Positions 31,005-42,590 of a DNA stretch of 64,000 nucleotides are shown here, piece after piece (position 1 is the first letter of the stretch; each line of letters opens with the position of its first letter). Origin of the DNA: Gnetum montanum (lineage: Eukaryota > Streptophyta > Gnetopsida > Gnetales > Gnetaceae); the NCBI GenBank assembly GCA_015680685.1, contig MNCI01008068.1, positions 3,085-67,084 on the forward strand, read 5' to 3'. A program made the position numbers and the translations under genes. The notes beneath the pieces were generated by a model, which had not been told where the DNA came from, searched no databases, and worked only from the letters and a program-made list of their open reading frames with translations.

Positions 31005-32141
31005 ATAAGAAACATGAATGTCATGAAGAACATGAATGCATAGTAGTTTCAAAGCCAAAAGAGACTAATTGAGAAGCTAAAGTCTAAGCACTCAATGAAT
31101 GATTTTGAATATAGTGCTAGAATGGAGGTTCCTACTAACATTAAGAAATCTAAAAGTAAAGAAGAAGCTAGTACTACTACTCCTTTAGGAAGCTCAAAAA
31201 AAGAATAAGAAGAACATGTACATCCAAGTGGCACTACAAGGTTAGAATTAGAAGTGAAGAGGACAATGAGAAGGAGGAACACTAGGTTCCTTCCTATATC
31301 TTTTGTGTCTATGGTTATTTCTATCATTTTATGTTTTTACTTAAGCCTATTATGTTCATGTTAGCCCCTTGTTCGTTAGTTTTTAGTTTAGCTTTGGGCA
31401 TCTTTTTTAATTTGTAAGACTAAGACTTTTTAAATTTGTAAAAATGTTATGCTTATTTTAGTTTCATATTAATATAATAGACATTTATGCTTATCTTACT
31501 CTATTTCCTTTATTAGTACAATTGCAAATGTGATCATTTTATAGTCTTTATTGTTGAGCTCATACTTGTTACATGTCTTTTGATTTATCTACTCATGTGA
31601 TATTTTTTCCAGCTTGCTTACATGTCTATATTTCATTGCAATTATTATACTACCATTAAATTATTATTCTTGGGTTCTTAACTTATTGTCCTAGCACTTG
31701 TTCAGTCTATTTATGATATAGATTCTACTCACTTTTCATAATCTCAAGATATACTATATGTTTATAGGTCATTTCTTACTTATATATTTGTTTAATGCTC
31801 AAATGTTAGTTGTTATTTCACTTATAGGTTTCTTTCTATACTTTGATTTAGTACTATGTTATCATTATATGTGTTAATGCATTTTGTGGTAGGTCACTCC
31901 TCTCCAAGATTACTTTGTGCCTTGAAAATGTTCATTATTATCTTTCTGCAAATGTTAAACAAGGGGAAGAGATTAAGAGGGAGTCATAAGCATAGGGGGA
32001 GCATAAGAATTTGCAAGGGCTATTCATTTTGAATTGTTTTGGGTTCTGACTAGGAGTGCTTGTAGTATTTTTCATCTTCTAAAAGTTGTACATTGTTTTA
32101 TGTGACTCTAGCTATTTTGTCATATTCAAATAGGCCAAGAC
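31005..32141 (+). mobile_element. Probable Ty1-copia interior 3' end with polypurine tract
   Basis: Forward reading at about 31040-31300 gives a charged, decayed frame (KLKSKHSMNDFEYSARMEV). At 31960-32005 there is AAGGGGAAGAGATTAAGAGG, then CATAGGGGGAGC, a purine-rich block typical of the region before the 3' LTR of SIRE-type copia elements. Assignment to copia rests on this resemblance only. Confidence 0.35.
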
Positions 32142-33340
32142 TGTTGATCGAATTAGTAATTTGGATTAACAAAATGTGCCAAAAAGTATCACTTGCAAGG
32201 TTGATTAATTTGAATGGCCAGGAAGTTAAGAAATAGGGGAAAACAACACTTCTAAGGTTGATTTATCAATCCCTAAGGTCAACCAATTCAAGTTCAACAT
32301 ACTTACCACCAAAGGAAAATGCATCACTCTTAAAGTCAATTGACCTCTTGATAGGTTGACAAACCCAAGATAAAAGAGGATTCAACTGATAGAAAACACA
32401 CATTTTTATGTTTAACTTACTTCAGACAAGTAATCAATGTTGGACATCCAAATCTAGATGAATGAGTTCAAGAAGGATGACTAAATCGATAGTTCATGAT
32501 TTTGTAGGTCTTAGCGTAAGGTTAACTAACTCAAGTATAGGTCGACTTATCCATCACTTAGGTTAACCAATCTTAGATAAGGTCAACCTATCAAGGGAAT
32601 ACTAATAGAAAATAAAAGGTAAAAAAGAAAAAGAAACTACTTAAACATTGTAATACAAACAAAACATTAAGATTTAAGCTTTGCCATTTGTCATCGAGGG
32701 TAAAACATTTCTCCATGAACATCATAGCTCATTGGGCTATTGGTGTCCAAGTGCAGATGGATTGTTGGACGAAGACTAATATTTCAATAATAGCAAGTAA
32801 GATAAAAGTAGGATTTTCAAGAAACTTTGAAAGTATAAGAAAAAGTCTAAACTAAAACATTCAATTATATCATTATATCATTGTACTTTAATCTTTGTAT
32901 CTTTTGCATGCTTATACTTGTATTGGATGTAATCTAATCTACTGTGAGATTGTTAAACATCATTTTAAAATGTCCTTTGATTTGTGAGATTTGGTATGAG
33001 GATTAAAATCCTAATTGTAAGAAAGAGATACTACAAACCCTTAAAACTATCATTGTTCTTGAAGGAGTTGAAGAAGATAGGAGGGGAACCTAGGGGAAGA
33101 AGAAGAGATTTGGATAGCCCTTTGGAGTGGACTAGGCCTAAGTCGAACCACTCTAAATCTTGGGTGAGCACTATCCATTTTTGTTATTTCTTGCACTTTA
33201 TTTTTTGTCATAGATTAATTTTATTTTACTCTGATTTTAATTAAACATTTTATATGACTATTTTTATTAATGGAATTATAACTAGGTCGTGTAAATTTTT
33301 AATGGGACACCCTATTCACCTCTTCTCTAACGTGTGATAC
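32142..33340 (+). repeat. Probable Ty1-copia (SIRE-like) 3' LTR
   Basis: It begins TGTTGATCGAATTAG after TTGTCATATTCAAATAGGCC, echoing the TCATCAAAAAGGGGGAGATTG lead-in of SIRE-type LTRs, and ends near GGGACACCCTATTCACCTC, a phrase typical of those LTR ends. No second LTR is in the window, so the borders are approximate. Confidence 0.35.
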
Positions 33341-35647
33341 TTCTTATTTAAGATACTTTACAGAGAGCTAAACAGCTCAACCAGATTAAAAGAGAGAAAT
33401 GGATAAAGAGAACCATTTTGTTTTAGAAACGTAACTCATCCATTCCATTTTGTTTTACCGGGGTAGGTTGATGATGAAGAAAGTATCAGAGGCATAGTTA
33501 CCTGCAAGTTAAATAATTTGGCACATGATTTTAGGCTGGACCGCTCTGAAAGTTGTCACATGGTGCAACCCAAATAAGTGGATACCGGCAGGAAGATCAA
33601 GGAAACCAGGGCTTCACTTTCCAATATTTATAGTTTTTGGTAGAAGACGAGATTTGCCTAAATTATAGAGTAAAATATAGAAATAATGCATGATTCCATG
33701 TCATGCAAAAACAGGTCTGGTTGGGGAGCCAGGACAGTCGTTTGGAACCCACATAACTCACAGCAAGGAAACCCAAAACACAGTTCAAGGTAATCACGTG
33801 TCCATATCTCTGTACAAATCTTACATCAAACAAAGAAGATCAGAAGGTTCAATGTTCCTGTTAGTAGAGCATCATAAGGTTCAATGCTCCTGAAACCAAT
33901 CCCTGCTTCCGAAAAAATTGACAGGCTGTGAGATTCCCATAGAAACCCCATTTTTAGTTTTACTCAAGAGACACAGAAAAGGTGATGATTTTGGGAGAAA
34001 CCGTTGTTTTTGTTTAAGAGGCAGCCACATTATGATTTTTTTAAGTAAGGCTAACATTATTCCCCCCTTTCACAACTACCCCAAATGGCGTAGAAGCCCA
34101 AACATCCAGCTGTAGAACTTTTTTAATTTCTGAAAATTTTCACACCATTCTGTCACATGGAGAAATTAGGGTTCATAAAAATATTAGAGTGGTTATGTGG
34201 GGTGAGACGTGGCTTATGATTGTACTTTCAAGAACAAAATCAAAAGCAGTGTAATGTTAAAAGCTTGGCAAATCCCTGCAACTGCGCTACGATGAACTTG
34301 TTCCTGTACTGATCCTGTCTGCCACTGCAGCCACTCCTTATCTTATTGAAGCATGGCCCTTATTTTATATGGATCAGCACGTGGACTCTGGATCTTGGGT
34401 TTTGGCTGTTTTTGAAAATTCCCATGTGTTTGAATGCAGAAAATATAAGAAATAGAGGAAGATTCAATCGTGCAGGTAGGCCAAGAAAGGATTTATTGTT
34501 TTTAGTGGGCTTTTCATGGCAGTAAAGAAACCTCTTGGGAACTGGAGAAGACAATTGTTGAAACACAGCGTGGAGGATTTATTACTTCAGTTATCTGTTA
34601 GGGTTTGTTTATTGGATTTTCTCGGTTTGGGTTCCCACATGGTCGGAGCCCTTAACAGGCGGTAAAAAGTGTGACAAGCAGACCGATAAAGATTTTGAAA
34701 TGCATAAACATAGGAGAAAATGTCATGAAGCGGTTGAAGCCTATGTAAAAAGTTTTCTTGGTTGTGAAAAAGAAAAAAAGACCTGAGTCAACTTTTCAAG
34801 CATGTCTCTCTTTTTTTTTTTCTTTTTTTTTTTCTGACATAATAGCTAAATCACTTTGAAGCAAATTTAAATGTGACTTTGGAAGTATAGCTAGTTTATT
34901 CCAAGAGATTTTGTTGCTTTACAACTTCAAAATAACTCTAAACAGTAGATTTGAAGTACTTCCTGTAAAACAGGAATCATTACAAGCGTAACTTTCCCAC
35001 ATGTCAAATATTTAGGGGAGTGATATAATTTGAAACAGTCGAATGAAGTATATTCGTAACACTCGAGAGTTTCTGGTGTGTGGTTTAAAGCATTTCCTTA
35101 TTTTATGTTTGTTTTTAAAGTGATTCTTTCTTAAAAACTCATGGAAAATAATAATTCATAATGATGACGAAGAATATTAAACACCTTTCATTTAAGTTAT
35201 TGAGAAGCTTTTTTCCACGTTTTTAGAATCTGACAGACTGACACCGAAGAAGCCCAACCTTAAAGAGCCCACTGTATTGTCTGTTCCCCTCTTCATCATA
35301 TAATACCCAGATCACAGGATTATTCTAAATGCTAAGACTGTTTGTTTACTGACTGTTAGATCTGCATATCATGCAAAATATAATATTAAAGTCTAAATTA
35401 AACCAGTTTTCTCATCAGATAATAGAGTATTAATTTTCACATATGCATTTCCATGGGGAAAGGGAGGAGAGATGAGCTTTGATATTCAAACCCTAGGGAC
35501 AAATGTATCTGACCAGGTTTCTGGATCAGATGACGTTGACCTCAAAAACGATAACGACCCAAATTCCTGCCATCACACTCCCTCCATCCGGTCAATTCTT
35601 TAAATAAATCCGTACTGCTTAGCCTGCAAGAATCCAAACCCAATCGG
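33341..35647. other. Upstream flank of the ERF gene, no transposon recognised
   Basis: Higher-complexity sequence than its surroundings. I see no convincing coding region. T-runs lie at 34808-34833. A reverse W-box (TTGACT) is at 34786-34791. The small ORFs at 33690-33893, 33918-34115 and 34360-34566 carry no recognisable domain. Confidence 0.5.
35531..35541 (+). promoter_or_regulatory. Joined as-1 core and W-box upstream of the ERF gene
   Basis: TGACGTTGACC joins a TGACG core (TGA-type bZIP factors) to TTGACC (a W-box, the WRKY factor site), about 107 bp upstream of the TATA box. Both are known stress and salicylate/jasmonate-linked sites. Their use here is inferred. Confidence 0.4.
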
Positions 35648-35655
35648 TATATAAG
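35648..35655 (+). promoter_or_regulatory. TATA box of the ERF gene
   Basis: TATATAAG lies 102 bp upstream of the first ATG. Transcription would start near 35680, leaving a leader of about 70 nt. Confidence 0.65.
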
Positions 35656-35749
35656 CACCCCAGTGGAGCAAGCCTATCTCCTGTACCAACACTACTGAGT
35701 TCAACTCTTAATCATCCACCCCAGCAGATAGAGCTTGAACTTGGAAGTA

Positions 35750-36733
35750 ATGGCCATGGCAGAGAGCCATATATTTCCTTTTGCAGAAGCTGATCAGTTC
35801 ATCCAGAAGGAAAATTTCTTGGATGACATGTGGTCTCTGTATCTCAGTAGTGGCAAAGCTGCAAACCCTGATGGCCCCCATCCCATTTTCTCGGCAGCAG
35901 CCCTTTCATTATCCTCTACTACCCAATCATCAGGCATTACTGAGGAAAACAACAGCAGAAGCACCAAGAACAAGGATAATTCAAGGTACCCTGATAATGA
36001 TAAGTTCTTCATGGCCTGCAGCAAAGAAGTAGCAGCAGAGAACAAACCCAGAGTCCATGCAGTTTCAGAGTCAGCCAACACAAAAGTGAGGCACTACAGA
36101 GGTGTGAGGAGGAGGCCATGGGGGAAATTTGCAGCAGAGATAAGAGATTCGTCCAGGCAGGGGGCCAGGATTTGGCTGGGCACTTTCAGAACAGCAGAGG
36201 AGGCAGCCATGGCCTATGACAAGGCAGCTTTGCTGATGAGGGGATCCAGAGCTTCTCTAAATTTCCCCTTCGATGTTGTGGCCCAGGCTTTAGCAGAGGC
36301 AAATTACCAGTGCACTTCTTCCAAGGTTGTTCCTACTGCTTTCCCTATTGCTATCTTTGAAGATCTACATGGATCTTGTAGCCCCGTAATTTCTGCACAG
36401 ATTCATCACCAATACCAGCAGCATCAGCAGCACCAGAATCATGCTCATGATCATGGCATGAAGAGGAATAGGGAAAGCTTTCTCAGCAGCAATGATGACA
36501 ATTATTCCTGTGCTGTGGATTACTCCTCTGGAAGGCCTGAGAAGCAGCAGAGATGTGAGGAATGGGATTTTGTGGGTGCTGATGATGAAAGCTTTGTTGA
36601 GTTGGAAGATTTGGGGAGAGATTACTTGGAAGACCTGCTTCTTGTTTCATCTCAAATGATGATGATTGGCTCTGGGTTTTCTTCTGACGATGGTGGCTTT
36701 TTTGGCAGTAATGCTACAGACTTTGTTTTTTAG
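35750..36733 (+). CDS. AP2/ERF-domain transcription factor, ERF subfamily (group IX-like)
   Basis: Single-exon ORF of 327 codons. I start at the first ATG (35750); a second ATG is two codons on, and an in-frame extension upstream would begin at TTG. Residues 115-173 are one complete AP2/ERF domain ([19 protein letters not shown] to ASLNFP), with Ala and Asp at domain positions 14 and 19, which mark ERF rather than DREB proteins. ERF proteins bind GCC-box DNA in the nucleus. The N-terminal 110 residues are Ser/Asn-rich with a D-D-M-W-S-L-Y patch. Residues 217-235 are His/Gln-rich, and KRNRE follows. Residues 284-297 ([14 protein letters not shown]) are an acidic C-terminal motif like the activation motif of group IX ERFs (ERF1/ORA59 type). 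No EAR repressor motif is visible. No frame damage: the only intact gene here. Exact subgroup is uncertain. Confidence 0.95.
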   Translation: MAMAESHIFPFAEADQFIQKENFLDDMWSLYLSSGKAANPDGPHPIFSAAALSLSSTTQSSGITEENNSRSTKNKDNSRYPDNDKFFMACSKEVAAENKPRVHAVSESANTKVRHYRGVRRRPWGKFAAEIRDSSRQGARIWLGTFRTAEEAAMAYDKAALLMRGSRASLNFPFDVVAQALAEANYQCTSSKVVPTAFPIAIFEDLHGSCSPVISAQIHHQYQQHQQHQNHAHDHGMKRNRESFLSSNDDNYSCAVDYSSGRPEKQQRCEEWDFVGADDESFVELEDLGRDYLEDLLLVSSQMMMIGSGFSSDDGGFFGSNATDFVF

Positions 36734-37990
36734 TGAGTTACTTGTTGAATGTTGAATCCAATTATGCAACCAATCTTCTTGTTGGTTTATTTGGGTTCTT
36801 CCTGATCAGAGGTTATTCATACATAGAGGGCAAGCACGATCTGCCATATATGCTTACTTTTGTTCTTTGTAACTATAACTGTCGAGCTGTAATCCATGGA
36901 AAAAACACAATCCCTAGTTTTGTTTCCACTTTCCAGCAATTGTAAATATATCGCTATGTTTGAACTTTGAAATTCTAGGATCTCCTTTGGTCTTGGTCTG
37001 GGTTCATGCAAAAGCTTTTTTGCTTTCTAAGGGGTTATCTGGCTTTGTGTAGACGTCAAGAAATGATATAAGAATTCGAATCTACGCCAGAGAGAGGAGG
37101 ATCCTGAATATCTGTAATGGATCTGAGTCTGCTTATTCCTGAGTTCTGGGAAATGCAAAATCTTTTGACGAGCAAAGAAAGTTGAGTGACTGGTGGAGCA
37201 GAGTTTATCGACGATGTGGAGATCAAGGTACCGTTCAAAATTTGTAGCTCACAGAGTTAGAGTAGATGGTACGACGCTTCATGGTTGCTTGGATCCTGTG
37301 CTGCCACAGATGATCATGCAGAGGTTATTGGTATATATAATAGTTCTATTCTTTACTTTCTAGACAAGGCGCACACAATACAATTTACCGGACTTATTTC
37401 TGCAGTAGTACAGTTTCTAAGTTTTAAGTCCCCACCCTCAAACTCTTTATCCTGCGTTTTCTGTTTAAATTCTTCCAGTATGCCTAGAAAGTCTTGGCTG
37501 TTTTTATGTTACTGTATTCCACAGATTTACAGTTGCTGCTATAACTTGCACACTAGTACGGGAACCTTTCATAGCACAGTTAGGAATGGTTTTATGGAAT
37601 AGTTTTACGATGGTCAAATACTTAAATATGATTAACAGTATCATCATTGGATTTTCATTATTCATAATTAAACTTAAAATTTACGTGAGATGGGAAAATA
37701 TAGATTTTGTACATGCCGTTGTTATCTGTTCATCTGTTGTTTGGGGGAATAGGGAAAGCTTTTCCCCATCTGGCTGAAATATCCATATGATCTCCAATGT
37801 TACTCACAAGTTCATAATTTGTTATGATAAACACTGGTTCGAAGTTTTAGGTATGGCTTTGACGCTGTATATGACCCATTTTGATACCCCTTCTGTTTTG
37901 GTTAACACGAGGTAGAAATGGAGAACGTTAAAAACCGTGAGTTATGAAGTAGCAAAGACATGTGGTATTTAAGAATTGTGATTCATAAAT
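36734..37990. other. 3' flank of the ERF gene, no second gene recognised
   Basis: Mixed-complexity sequence like the upstream flank. It should contain the ERF 3' UTR; I see no canonical AATAAA within 300 bp, though TTGTAAATATA near 36940 could serve. The ORF at 37285-37602 (105 codons) and two others have no recognisable domain and I do not call them. Confidence 0.45.
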
Positions 37991-39540
37991 TTGCAAAGGT
38001 CATCATTTTGATTTACTGGTTTATAGTGGAAATATTTAAATTGTCAAGAATGGTGCTTCTTAAGGCAGGTTCTTTGTTGCTTTCTTCTTTTTGATAAAAC
38101 TGTTTTTCCAACGAAAGAATATATTTCTTGAGAACTGTATTAAAATTTCTTGGGTAGGAGTGATAATATTTATTTTAAAATTTCTTTTCATTTTAAGTAA
38201 ACATGATAAAATTTTGGTTTTAGTTTCATATATTTGTTAATATTTTTCTATACCAATTTTTAATTTTCTTTTCAACTTGTTATCAAAATGAAATATTATT
38301 AACATTTAATTAAGTAATAGAGTTAAAGATCTTTAGAATGCTTGAAAAAACTTTAGAAGCCTTTTGGTTAGTTAATCAACAAGTCCTAAGGATTCCAAAA
38401 TATGAAATGTTAATGACTAGCAAAATTAAACTTGTCCTTACATTTTAAGTTTAAATATTTACGGATAAATTTAGATGTCTTCTAATAAGGTTATTTTATA
38501 TTTGGTCACTTTCAAGTTTTAATAAACACATTCTGACTTATAGGTTTTTAATAACATATTTTCACTACCTTATATATGATATATATTATTTGGCCTAGAG
38601 AATTTTTTATATTTTTCAAATTAAAAAATCTCAAATTGATTCAAGAAGAATTAATTTTCTAAGAACAAATTTCATATTACAAAGTAGATAGACTCTCACA
38701 AATAATAATTCTGATGAAAAAATTCATCTTTTATCCTAGTGTAATGATAATAATTATTTATCTATCATGGTAAAGTTTAAAAAACGCATGACCAAGAGAG
38801 CTTCCCCTTACCATTATGACCATAAAATTATTTTACTATGACCTAAGACTCTCTTGGATGAGGCTAGTAGTTGGCCTTTAAGCTAGAAAAACAAAAAAGG
38901 ATAAAGTTCAATAGCAAAGTTATTTGCCATTTTGCAAAACAAATCACATTTTAGGTTCTCTACAATATCTATTTTAAAACTTGATATTCTCAAAGAGTAT
39001 ATGATGCTATGTAGGTTTTAATTTTACTTTAACTAAAATGATATCTAAATTTCTACATAAAATTCATTATTCCTATAACCTCATTATAGCTCCAAAGTGC
39101 TTATCCGATGAGGGAAGTTTGCCTAATATGAAATATGATATGAAAAGGAGGAAAACCTTCTATGAGTTGGCTATGAGCTAAAGTCATTTACAAGTTCTAA
39201 GTAGTTGGTGTTACCTTGTAGGATTATTAGTCATGGTTGCTTCACAATCCAAAGTTTTAAAACAATTTTCTAATTGAAGGTTCTAGCCTGATCTTAAAGT
39301 TCTAGTAATGCTAATTAAAAATTGAGAGAGTGAATGTTAGAGTGATAGATACCAAGACCATATATGTGAAGGTTACTAGTATGCAAAGATGAAGATCAGA
39401 ATCATTCCTTTATAAGCACTAAAAGACAAACTTTTGTAGATGTAATGAAAGTCAACTACTTCATTAAGAATTAGGGATATTTTGGCTCTAGGAATTGAGG
39501 ATTTTTAAATTGAAAATGAAGAATAATAATAAAGGATAAC
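37991..39540. other. AT-rich sequence, unassigned
   Basis: Long A/T-rich stretch with no coding motif, LTR end or tandem array that I can recognise. By texture it is decayed transposon sequence. Confidence 0.35.
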
Positions 39541-39860
39541 AAATATAGATAAAGTTTTGCATGCACCAAATTTTCAAGTACATCTTGATAAATGTTAAAC
39601 TTATTAAAGATAAGTATGAAGGAGATACTACTAAAAGTATAGCATGTATAATAACTTTTGATTTTGCAATGATAATAGATCTACATGAAGAGTATGCACT
39701 TAGTCCTTACTTGTTTGGTGTTACTATAGATGACCTAACCAAGGAAATTTAATATACAATTTTTTGGTATATATTATTTGCAAATGATATTTTTTTAGTC
39801 TAGAGAAAATATTGCTTCTAAAAGGGAAAAGTGGAAATACACTCTAAATGAAAAGGCTTA
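39541..39860 (+). pseudogene. LINE reverse transcriptase fragment 1
   Basis: Forward reading contains IKDKYEGDTTKSIA, then EYALSPYLFGVTIDDLTKEI and YILFANDIFLV. These match plant LINE reverse transcriptase in order: I.DMYEGA.TSV, a SPYLFALVMDELT block, and the FADD catalytic box (here FAND, so one catalytic Asp is changed). Stops follow within a short distance. No LINE 5' or 3' end is visible. Confidence 0.75.
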
Positions 39861-40559
39861 AACTTTAATGAAAGGCATAATACATGAATATATTTCTATT
39901 GTTAATTCCAAGCCTAGATGAAAATGGAGGATTAGTATAAAGTCTGCTAGTGGCTATGAAACTATGTTAAATTCTAGCATTGAATTTTTTTAAGACTTTG
40001 TAGATGCTAGGATATTCCCTATATGTGGTATACAACAATCATAGAGCTTGGTTGTTGTAGAAAATGAACAAGAACTCACTAAAATATTCTTCATAAAATG
40101 AATACTTAAAGAAAGCACTTGGAATTGGTATTGTTCTGCAACTTTTATTTGAGATCAAATGGAAAGCTATATTTAGAAAACTAGAAAAAATAAGTTTGGT
40201 GAAATAATATACGAAAAAATAGTACATAGTAAAGAAGATACTATGGTGGAGCGATAAAGTAAAACATGTTATCCAAAATAAGAAAAATTGTTGGAAGGAA
40301 TAACAACAAAGTAAAAACCAACAAGATAGGTTGATGTACACAATGGTAAATGAAGCAAAATTAGTGATAACCAAAGTCAAATACAAGGTCTTGAATGATT
40401 TTTATGACATGATAGGAAGAAAGGAAGGATAAAAAATAAAAAGCAAGAAATATAAAGATATTAACCATGTCAAATGCATACAAGCAAGTACAAGAATTTA
40501 CAATGAAATTTTAGATAGGTGACAAAAAAATTTTAAAATTTATTAACTGAAGAATTTTC

Positions 40560-41570
40560 AAGATAAGATATACAAGAAAAAGTTTAAAAGTTTGGTATAG
40601 TTGATGAATTTTTTAAAAATGTAAAGAGACTTATCTAAGATGAAAAATGCTTAAGCTACTAGACTTGATACCATTCCTATAGAAATTTAAAAAGAAATGA
40701 AAGATTTAGAAGGCATATGACTAACACAATTATTAAGAAAAAATTTTAAGAATAAAAATATTTTTAAAAATTAGCAAAAGAAAAAATTATTATTGTCATC
40801 TACAAGAACAAAGAAGAAGTGTAAAATTATTCTAACTACAAAATTATCAAACTTACAAGCCATACTATAAAGCTTTGAGAGAGAGAGAGTCATAAAGAAG
40901 CATCCTAAACTTAAATCAACAATATCAAAAAATTAATTTGAATTTATGCTAAGAAGATCTAGTATCAAGGCTATATTCTTAATACAATAATTAATAGATA
41001 AATTCAAAAACATAGAGGAAATGTACATAAGATCTTAATTAATTTAAATAAAGCTTATTATAGAATACCTAGAGATATTATTTGGTAAATGTTATGAAAG
41101 GAAAACATCTCTAATAAAGAAATTAAAATAATATAATTCTTATATGAAGGAGCTACTAATATAATCAAAGTAGCCTTTGGAATTACATTTGATTTATTAG
41201 TTACTATAAATGTGCATCAATGATTTACACTTAGATCTTAATCGTTTACCATTGTTATCAATGAATCAACTAAGAAAATATAGGATGACATCGCTTATTA
41301 TATGTTCTTTTTAGATGACTTTTTATTTGTGAATACATTTATCTTAAAGAAATATTACTTCTAAGAAGGAAAGTAATAATATGATTTAGAATCAAAAGGC
41401 TTATGAATTAATATAAGTAATCTAATTCATAATAATATAAACAATGATAAAATAGAAGAAATAATTTAAGGCTAAAATGTCATTTATTGCAAATAATTCC
41501 ACTACCTAGGATCAATGCTCCAATCAAATGGTAAAACTTGCAAAAATATAATAATAATTTATATATCTAA
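40560..41570 (+). pseudogene. LINE reverse transcriptase fragment 2
   Basis: Forward reading at 40620-40900 gives FKNVKRLI, YKNKEEV and NYKIIKLTSHTIKL, followed from about 40930 by FEFMLRRSSIKAIFLIQ, LIDKF, LNKAYYRIPRDIIW and, at 41299-41335, YMFFLDDFLFV, then YLGSMLQSNGK at about 41500. In the family these read VPI.KNKGDVQN, NYRGIKLMSHT.KLWERV, FGFM.GRST.EAIF, DLEKAYD.VPR, the FADD box, and YLGS. Stops are frequent. It overlaps the domain span of fragment 1, so these are two separate copies. Confidence 0.85.
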
Positions 41571-41599
41571 ATTTTTATGAATTTATTTAGACTATTGAT

Positions 41600-42590
41600 A
41601 ACTAGTAGTTATTTGAATTTACTATTTTTCCTACTACTTGTTTAGATCATGAGTTATAGTACCATTATGGCCTAATCAATTAGCATTTTGAATAAGTTAT
41701 AAGTCATGTTAAATTTGTAATGATGTTACAACCATGGTTTTAGCAAAGATCATAAGGCCAAAGCTTCTAAATTAGGACATGTGTTGTAATTTCCTAGCAA
41801 TGAAGTCACAATGGCTATTTCCAAAGTTTTAGGTTGTAGTTGTTAACAAAATGACTTCTAGCCAAGTCATAGCTTGTGATGGAGACTATGATCTGACTAT
41901 AAGTCATAATCAAGTCATGATTAGTATGTTAAGAACATCATGAGGCTATATAAGTCCTTCAACATAGAGTTTGCATTGTCTTTTACCTTGAAACTGTTAC
42001 TAAATTAAAGTCACATAAGTTTCCATTATTAATTTAATATCTTACTTATGAGTTTCCATTTATTTGGTCATTATTTATTTTCCTATGCTCAATCACATAT
42101 CCATTATCTCTTAGTCATTAAAAAAAGTTTAATAACTACTTATGTGTTACTTGTCCTACTTGTAACTTTTTAATTAAAAACATAAACTTACCAATTATAC
42201 ATGTGAGTATTTTACTTACATTATTTTTGTTTTATTTTTTAGGAGAGAATAGAAAAAAAAACTCTAGAAAATTAGAGCATTATGCAAAAAGGAAAGGTGA
42301 AGAAATGTAGTAATAGAGATAGAGTACCAAATGTAAGAGAGAGTAGGAAAGAATTAGAAAAAGGGGGATGGAAACACTTTTACTTCAAGACTTATACTAT
42401 TTTAAATTTTCTATATTTTCTTTAAGGAGCTCAAACTAATATTTTATATTCTTCTTCTTCTTCTTTTTTGTTTTCTAATTCTATTGTTGTCCTATGCTAT
42501 CTACCTATCCTCATTGTAATTTTGGAGAATGTAAAAATCATGTTCTTTTCAAATTCTCCTTAGTACTTCTTCTTGGCAACTTTGAGACCA
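41600..42590 (+). repeat. Possible decayed LTR with TATA and primer-binding site
   Basis: GCTATATAAG near 41945 resembles an LTR TATA box. GAGACCAATTGGTGTTATCAG, with AGGTAC after it, near 42585-42610 resembles an LTR end plus an initiator tRNA-Met primer site (TGGTATCAGAGC) with a 2 bp insertion. No second LTR was found. Speculative. Confidence 0.25.

Noticed and set aside
35735-35749. Five-codon N-terminal extension of the ERF protein from TTG
   Set aside because: TTG is an unlikely plant start; ATG codons at 35750 and 35756 follow directly.
35794-36081. 95-codon minus-strand ORF over the ERF gene
   Set aside because: Antisense shadow of the ERF coding sequence.
37285-37602. 105-codon ORF downstream of the ERF gene
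   Set aside because: No recognisable domain, no matching promoter or start context, and a composition like the surrounding noncoding flank.
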